Shown here: piece by piece, positions 59,596 to 63,617 of the stretch
Layout: each line of letters starts with the position of its first letter
Numbering within the stretch: the stretch's first letter is position 1
Notes under the pieces: generated by a model
Database searches by the model: none
Told to the model about the DNA's origin: nothing
The model's input: only the letters and a program-made list of their open reading frames with translations
NCBI GenBank assembly: GCA_014695175.1
Contig: JACJNV010000341.1
Span: forward strand, 1 to 63,617
Direction: 5' to 3'
Source: Microcoleus sp. FACHB-DQ6
Lineage (GTDB): Bacteria > Cyanobacteriota > Cyanobacteriia > Cyanobacteriales > Microcoleaceae
Length of the DNA: 63,617 nt
Translations under genes and position numbers: made by a program

Positions 59596-61001
59596 GCGAT
59601 TTTCTGCCCAGTGGCATTCAACTAGGTTATTTAGTTGCCGCATCTTTGTTTATTATCGGTTTGAAACAGTTGGGTTCCCCTGCAACCGCGCGTCAAGGAA
59701 ATGTGTTAGCTGCGATCGGGATGTTAATTGCGATCGTCGGTACCTTGCTGGAAAAGCAAGTAGTCAGCTACGAATTGATTGCTGTCGGAATTATCGTCGG
59801 TTCCATTTTGGGAACAATTATGGCGAATACCGTGGCGATGACGGATATGCCGCAGATGGTGGGTTTGCTTAACGGTTTCGGGGGCGCGGCTTCTGCACTC
59901 GTTGCTGTGGGCGAATTCTGGCGCTATCTCAGCATCCCGGAATCGCCAACTCCAGACGCGACAATCACGATCCTTTTGGGTGTGTTGATTGGCGGAATTA
60001 CTTTCACTGGTAGCCTTGTGGCGTTTGCGAAACTGCAAGAATTGCTGCCGGGTGCGCCAATGACGTTTCCGCTGCAACAGCCGTTTAATGCCATGCTGGC
60101 GATCGCACTTTTAGCCGGCAGCGGTTATATGCTGTTTAACCCGGAGGATGTGCCGGTATTCCTGGGTTTGGTGGCGATTTCCAATATTCTGGGAATCATG
60201 TTCGTGCTCCCGATTGGTGGCGGCGATATGCCCGTGGTGGTGTCGCTGCTTAACTCTTATTCGGGGATTGCGGCGAGTGTGGCTGGGTTCATTTTGATGA
60301 ACAATATGCTGATTATCGCTGGTGCATTGGTGGGCGCGTCGGGGATTATTTTGACGCAAATCATGTGCAAGGGGATGAATCGATCGCTTTCTAGTGTGCT
60401 GTTTAGCGCCTTTGGTAGCGGTGGCGGTAGTGCTGCGGGTGCTGCTGGGGCTGCTGGTGCTACTGACAAAACTGTTCGCAGCATCAATCTCGAAGAAAGT
60501 GCGATGATGTTGGGTTATGCGCGATCTGTTGTAATTATTCCCGGTTACGGAATGGCTGTAGCGCAAGCACAGCACGCCGTGCGCGAGTTAGCCGACGGTT
60601 TGGAAAAAATGGGTGTTGACGTGAAATACGCAATTCACCCGGTGGCTGGGCGGATGCCTGGGCACATGAATGTGCTGTTGGCGGAAGCAAACGTGCCTTA
60701 TCCGCAGTTGTACGATATGGACGATATCAATCCGCAGTTTGACGAAACTGATGTGGCTTTGGTAATCGGGGCGAATGATGTAGTGAATCCGGCGGCGCGT
60801 CACGATACGGCGAGCCCGATTTACGGGATGCCGATTTTGGAGGTTGATAAGGCCAAGCATACGATCGTAATCAAGCGTGGGATGAGTGCTGGTTTTTCGG
60901 GTGTAGATAATGAGTTGTTCTACAAGGATAAGACGATGATGTTGTTTGGTAGCGCTAAGGATGTGGTTGCCAAATTGGTTTCTGAGGTGAAGCAGTTGTA
61001 G
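59592..61001 (+). CDS. pntB: NAD(P) transhydrogenase beta subunit PntB
   Basis: 469 residues from GTG 59592, coupled to pntA2 by a 4-bp overlap. N-terminal membrane region of about nine helices (IGLKQLGSPATARQGNVLAA, MVGLLNGFGGAASALVAVG) and the NADP(H)-binding domain III: VVIIPGYGMAVAQAQHAVRE, VKYAIHPVAGRMPGHMNVLL, VIGANDVVNPAARHD and IVIKRGMSAGFSGVDNELF. Full length. Supplies NADPH using the proton gradient at the cytoplasmic/thylakoid membrane. A strong terminator follows. Confidence 0.97.
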   Translation: MSDFLPSGIQLGYLVAASLFIIGLKQLGSPATARQGNVLAAIGMLIAIVGTLLEKQVVSYELIAVGIIVGSILGTIMANTVAMTDMPQMVGLLNGFGGAASALVAVGEFWRYLSIPESPTPDATITILLGVLIGGITFTGSLVAFAKLQELLPGAPMTFPLQQPFNAMLAIALLAGSGYMLFNPEDVPVFLGLVAISNILGIMFVLPIGGGDMPVVVSLLNSYSGIAASVAGFILMNNMLIIAGALVGASGIILTQIMCKGMNRSLSSVLFSAFGSGGGSAAGAAGAAGATDKTVRSINLEESAMMLGYARSVVIIPGYGMAVAQAQHAVRELADGLEKMGVDVKYAIHPVAGRMPGHMNVLLAEANVPYPQLYDMDDINPQFDETDVALVIGANDVVNPAARHDTASPIYGMPILEVDKAKHTIVIKRGMSAGFSGVDNELFYKDKTMMLFGSAKDVVAKLVSEVKQL

Positions 61002-61043
61002 GATTTTTTAACCGCAGATGAACGCGGATTAACGCTAACGATC

Positions 61044-61080
61044 AAACCCGGTTTCTACAACAAGAAACCGGGTTTTTGTT
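61044..61080 (+). terminator. pnt operon terminator
   Basis: AAACCCGGTTTCT (61044-61056), loop ACAACA, AGAAACCGGGTTT (61063-61075), then TTGTT. The arms are the same AGAAACCGGG unit dispersed elsewhere, so the terminator seems built from two copies of a repeat. Confidence 0.85.
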
Positions 61081-61171
61081 GGGGTTTTGTTTTGATATCA
61101 ATATTCTTCAGTCTCAAGCGAGAGGGACTTCGTTTGACTCTTAAGCGATTTCAATCGCCGAGTCTTATAAG

Positions 61172-61369
61172 CTAATAGTTTGTATGCAGCCGATTCTTGA
61201 CTTCCGAAGGCTCGGCTGTCTCAAAAAATAGTTCCAACGCTTCGATGAGATTTTGTCGCGCTTCTTCTATATTGTCACCTTGGCTGGCAAGATCAAGTTC
61301 TGGGTAAAGGGATAGATATCCGTCGCCTTCTGGTTCAATAATTGCTGTCAACTGTTGTGTTGACTTCAT
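61172..61369 (-). CDS. HicB-like antitoxin, no HicA alongside
   Basis: 65 residues of the short HicB type: LTAIIEPEGDGYLSLYPELD, LASQGDNIEEARQNLIEALE, LFFETAEPSEVKNRLH. HicB antitoxins bind HicA mRNA interferases, usually encoded next to them. No hicA is seen within 300 bp on either side, and the C-terminus stops just after RLH, a little short of the family. An orphan or remnant of a toxin-antitoxin pair. Confidence 0.85.
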   Translation of the reverse strand: MKSTQQLTAIIEPEGDGYLSLYPELDLASQGDNIEEARQNLIEALELFFETAEPSEVKNRLHTNY

Positions 61370-61507
61370 AATTTGAAGTTACGGACTGCCAAGCTCAAAC
61401 AATTATAGTTTTACTCGACATTTGATCAAATCTTTTCTTTCGCTTTTCAGTGGAGAGGGGCGATCGGGTTTGGTTCAAATAGTCAGTGGAGAGCGGTGTA
61501 TGTAAAT

Positions 61508-62422
61508 CTACCTTCCGGTAAGCTCCCTAGCTCTAAGCTGAGTTGCTCTAATTCTATTTTGGTCTAAGATTTGCACCTGTACTTTCTTGTACATAGGGAG
61601 ATTGTCTATGTTACTAAGTTCTCCCAATTTCCAACGACCATCCTTAATTTTTAACCCCTCAGTCCTCTTAATTATTCCGGTTTTTTCTAAGGTTTGAATC
61701 TCACTACAAACAGCTTGCGGTTTATCAGAAATTTTAAGTCCTCTCAATATTTCTTGATAACTTAAACTCCCCCATACTTGAAACAAATTTAAAACTAATT
61801 TTTGGACATCAATATAAAACACATCACTATCTAAAGGTTTAAAGTCTTCAAAATAAGTCACGTTACCTGTATGTGTTAGACGTAATTTTAAATCAATTCT
61901 TTTTACTTCATGATAATTGGATGTTAATCGGTAAATCAGCTTCATGCAATACTTTTCTAATGCTTCGACAGACGAAAGTGATAACACAGCTTTAGTTTGC
62001 TTTTTATCTAGCTCATAAAATTCCCATGCCTTAACCCATTCATTTTGTATTAATTGATAAACAGTGCAAGAAAAACATAAGTTAACTACTGATGGTTCGT
62101 ACACGCCCTTCTTTTTTTTATCTTCATCACAAAACTTATAATAATAATTTTTGTGTAATCTCTCTAGACACTTAATTACACCGTGAATCTTTTCTTCTTT
62201 ATAAAGAGTCCTTAAAAAACCAAGATCGTCAAAAAGTAAGTCACTAAATTCTAAAAAATTAGATTTATATACAATAGAGTGTTCTAAAAAGGGAACGCAC
62301 CAATCAATAGGTTTTTCAATCCAAAGTGGTTCCTTAACTACATTTAATGTTGTCTCGTCACGAGTAGCTTGTATTTCTAAATTACCTAAATTTAAGAAAT
62401 GAGTGTTTAATGAAATTTTCAT
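61508..62422 (-). CDS. unknown protein with C-terminal winged-helix-like region, partner of CoiA-like nuclease
   Basis: 304 residues; not recognised. Rich in Tyr, Lys and Leu, no signal peptide. Residues about 85-165 include KNYYYKFCDEDKKKKGVYEP and two Cys (NLCFSCTVYQLIQNEW). Residues about 215-275 read as a winged helix: LVLNLFQVWGSLSYQEILRG, then QAVCSEIQTLEKTGIIKRTE and GRWKLGEL as the wing. Its ATG overlaps the nuclease stop by four bases (ATGA, 62419-62422), so the two are coupled. DNA is much richer in A+T than the flanking core genes, which suggests transfer. Confidence 0.7.
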   Translation of the reverse strand: MKISLNTHFLNLGNLEIQATRDETTLNVVKEPLWIEKPIDWCVPFLEHSIVYKSNFLEFSDLLFDDLGFLRTLYKEEKIHGVIKCLERLHKNYYYKFCDEDKKKKGVYEPSVVNLCFSCTVYQLIQNEWVKAWEFYELDKKQTKAVLSLSSVEALEKYCMKLIYRLTSNYHEVKRIDLKLRLTHTGNVTYFEDFKPLDSDVFYIDVQKLVLNLFQVWGSLSYQEILRGLKISDKPQAVCSEIQTLEKTGIIKRTEGLKIKDGRWKLGELSNIDNLPMYKKVQVQILDQNRIRATQLRARELTGR

Positions 62423-63057
62423 GTAGCCTCCGAGTCTTGTATGGTTCTTTCAAAATTTAAAATGTAGGGATATTTGCCAAAATAGTTATAATACCAACTA
62501 ATATTATCATTTGTATGAGCACTTTTTCCGAACAACCAGTCAAAAGTAACACCTAAACTGCGGTAATCTTCAGACCGTGACTCTAAGATTTCTGGAGTAA
62601 TTGCAGATAATTGACACTCAAAAATAAAAAGTTCTCCACAAGGGAAATTAAAAGCTACATCGCAGATTCTATATTTGCCGTTTTCCAGTTTAAGTAACTT
62701 TTCAAACTCCAGAATTTCTTTGGATAAAAAACCTTTAGATAATTCTTCTACCTTGTCAGCTATCCATCGTTTGCCTTCTCGGTGTTCTTCTGATTCCCCT
62801 GGTGAGTATTTTTCGCCTTTTTTAAAATACTCATCAGAGAATTCAATATCTAGAGGAAATTCTCCCGTATAAGTTGAACGAAAGTGCGACCTTACATTTG
62901 TCGTATAGCCATACTGGGTTTTTCTGTCATACCCTGAAACATGAATACAAGGGGTATCCGTGAACTTGTCTAATACTAAAGTTTTGTGTTCTTCCTTGTT
63001 GTAATCTTGAGCATCTAATATTTTGTTAGTACCCTGTATTTTGGCTGTTAAACTCAT
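62419..63057 (-). CDS. CoiA-like PD-(D/E)XK nuclease
   Basis: 212 residues. The C-terminal 120 resemble the nuclease core of competence protein CoiA: EEHREGKRWIADKVEE (His/Glu about 92-94), YRICDVAFNF (Asp about 133), ELFIFECQLSAITPEI (E-x-Q, 147-149), RSEDYRSLGVTFDWLFG (Arg/Tyr and Trp about 174). The N-terminus (about 1-85) is unusual for CoiA and has Cys/His (PCIHVSGYDRKTQYGY). CoiA acts with RecA during transformation, but such nucleases also occur alone in accessory islands. Coupled to the winged-helix-like gene; no Shine-Dalgarno assigned. Confidence 0.75.
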   Translation of the reverse strand: MSLTAKIQGTNKILDAQDYNKEEHKTLVLDKFTDTPCIHVSGYDRKTQYGYTTNVRSHFRSTYTGEFPLDIEFSDEYFKKGEKYSPGESEEHREGKRWIADKVEELSKGFLSKEILEFEKLLKLENGKYRICDVAFNFPCGELFIFECQLSAITPEILESRSEDYRSLGVTFDWLFGKSAHTNDNISWYYNYFGKYPYILNFERTIQDSEAT

Positions 63058-63084
63058 AACTACTTGGAATAGTTAACTACATAG

Positions 63085-63225
63085 ATGAGATTATATCACA
63101 AGTCAAAGACTCCTGGGGTGTGCGGAGGCGATGCTTGTATCGGCAATACTCGCATACCAGTTTGGTCACTGGTGTGCGATCGACGTTTAGGTGATTCCGA
63201 TGCTATCATCCTAGAATCATTGTAA
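63085..63225 (+). pseudogene. truncated DUF433 antitoxin-like gene
   Basis: 46 codons: MRLYHKSKTPGVCGGDACIG then NTRIPVWSLV and RRLGDSDAIILESL, the N-terminal two thirds of a DUF433 protein (CGGxACI-x-x-TRIPVW motif). The reading frame ends at a TAA formed where GTAAGG of the IS66-type element seems to begin (63222). The family partner (a PIN/Mut7-C-like toxin) would lie downstream but is displaced by the element. Confidence 0.7.
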
Positions 63226-63617
63226 GGATTCAGGTCTGAAATTCGGGAATGAGGTCAGGCATAGGAAAGTAGTCACAAGAATGGGCCTCTAGAGCCTCAC
63301 GGAAAAAAGCCATTACTGAACGAGCTTGAAAACGACAGGTTTGAATCACACTCAGCAGATTAGCCGTTTCCTCAAATCGCTTCATCGAACCAGAGCCACC
63401 AGACACTTTCCGTTTCGTTACAGCTAGCCGTAAAGAACGTTCTGCTAAATTATTATCTGGAGGCACCGAGGGGTCATTCAGAAAATACCACCATTGTTGA
63501 GCCTTATCTCGTAAGGATTTGAGCAACAAACCTGCTGCATAACCAACTTGGTTCAACCAAGTAGCAAGGGCTTTATTCAATCGTATTTTGAAATCCTGCG
63601 CCCACGAGTCGTAGGTG
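63222..63617 (-). mobile_element. IS66-family insertion sequence, one end (continues beyond window)
   Basis: The boundary at 63222 is inferred from the truncation of the DUF433 frame and a GTAAGG start; IS66 ends typically begin with GTAA. The other end is outside the window, so inverted repeats and target duplication cannot be checked. Confidence 0.65.
63230..63617 (-). CDS. IS66-type transposase, C-terminal part (5' end outside window)
   Basis: Open to the window edge; about 128 C-terminal residues (from TYDSWAQDFKIRLNKALAT). The IS66 DDE domain end is clear: NDPSVPPDNNLAERSLR with the catalytic Glu, AVTKRKVSGGSGSMKRFEET, and LLSVIQTCRFQARSVMAFF. No frameshift in this part. Most of the transposase and the accessory ORFs (if any) lie outside. 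Confidence 0.9.
   Translation of the reverse strand, partial: TYDSWAQDFKIRLNKALATWLNQVGYAAGLLLKSLRDKAQQWWYFLNDPSVPPDNNLAERSLRLAVTKRKVSGGSGSMKRFEETANLLSVIQTCRFQARSVMAFFREALEAHSCDYFPMPDLIPEFQT

Overview
The window is a piece of a filamentous cyanobacterial chromosome. Evidence: frequent HIP1-type palindromes (GCGATCGC and GATCG variants), chlorophyll synthase (chlG), several families mostly restricted to cyanobacteria (DUF3727, DUF2808, a glycine-zipper/LEA-like protein), heptanucleotide tandem repeats (STRR-like), and many small dispersed palindromic repeats of the kind that fill Microcoleus/Oscillatoria-type genomes. The genus is an inference. No tRNA, rRNA or CRISPR array was recognised.

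Left part (1-30 kb), mostly housekeeping: the C-terminal end of an FGGY carbohydrate kinase, PcrA/UvrD helicase, a YkvA-like membrane protein, a secreted SIMPL protein, the LEA-like repeat protein, a CofE-like protein, a GNAT enzyme, then a collinear block ruvX - DUF3727 - mltG - YqeG phosphatase - proB. Next come ndk, a creatininase-family hydrolase, an atypical response regulator, an Sfp/HetI-type phosphopantetheinyl transferase, a dihydroorotase-like protein that has lost metal ligands, a double histidine phosphatase, a CPBP protease, small membrane proteins (TM2-SHOCT, HhH) and a decayed DUF29 gene beside a TnpB-only IS605-type element.

Middle part (29-48 kb): chlG, a class A penicillin-binding protein with low-complexity tails, rsmB, a Uma2 nuclease, a P-loop ATPase with ten TPRs divergent from a small HTH-like gene preceded by two covarying hairpins, membrane proteins, a NADAR protein, and a pair formed by an enolase-superfamily epimerase and a DUF1611 protein that matches the DgcA/DgcN pattern of D-glutamate catabolism. 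An amidase gene is bracketed by two apparently identical 124-bp MITEs, each flanked by TA. Two tandem paralogues of a 95-residue NfeD-like protein follow.

Right part (48.6-63.6 kb), accessory and core mixed: an Rpn-type nuclease divergent from an orphan XRE antitoxin, a bacterial NACHT NTPase with an N-terminal HTH (candidate antiphage STAND protein), glyQ, a lone ABC ATPase, an MFS exporter, a DUF2808 protein, and the proton-translocating transhydrogenase genes pntA1-pntA2-pntB with a strong terminator. The end is an A+T-rich island: orphan hicB, a two-gene cassette of a CoiA-like nuclease translationally coupled to a winged-helix-like partner, a DUF433 antitoxin fragment, and an IS66-type transposase running off the edge.

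The best candidates for something undescribed are the CoiA-like nuclease/winged-helix cassette, the HTH-NACHT gene, the TPR-ATPase locus with covarying hairpins, and the duplicated NfeD-like proteins. All function calls are from sequence reading alone; no database search was run.
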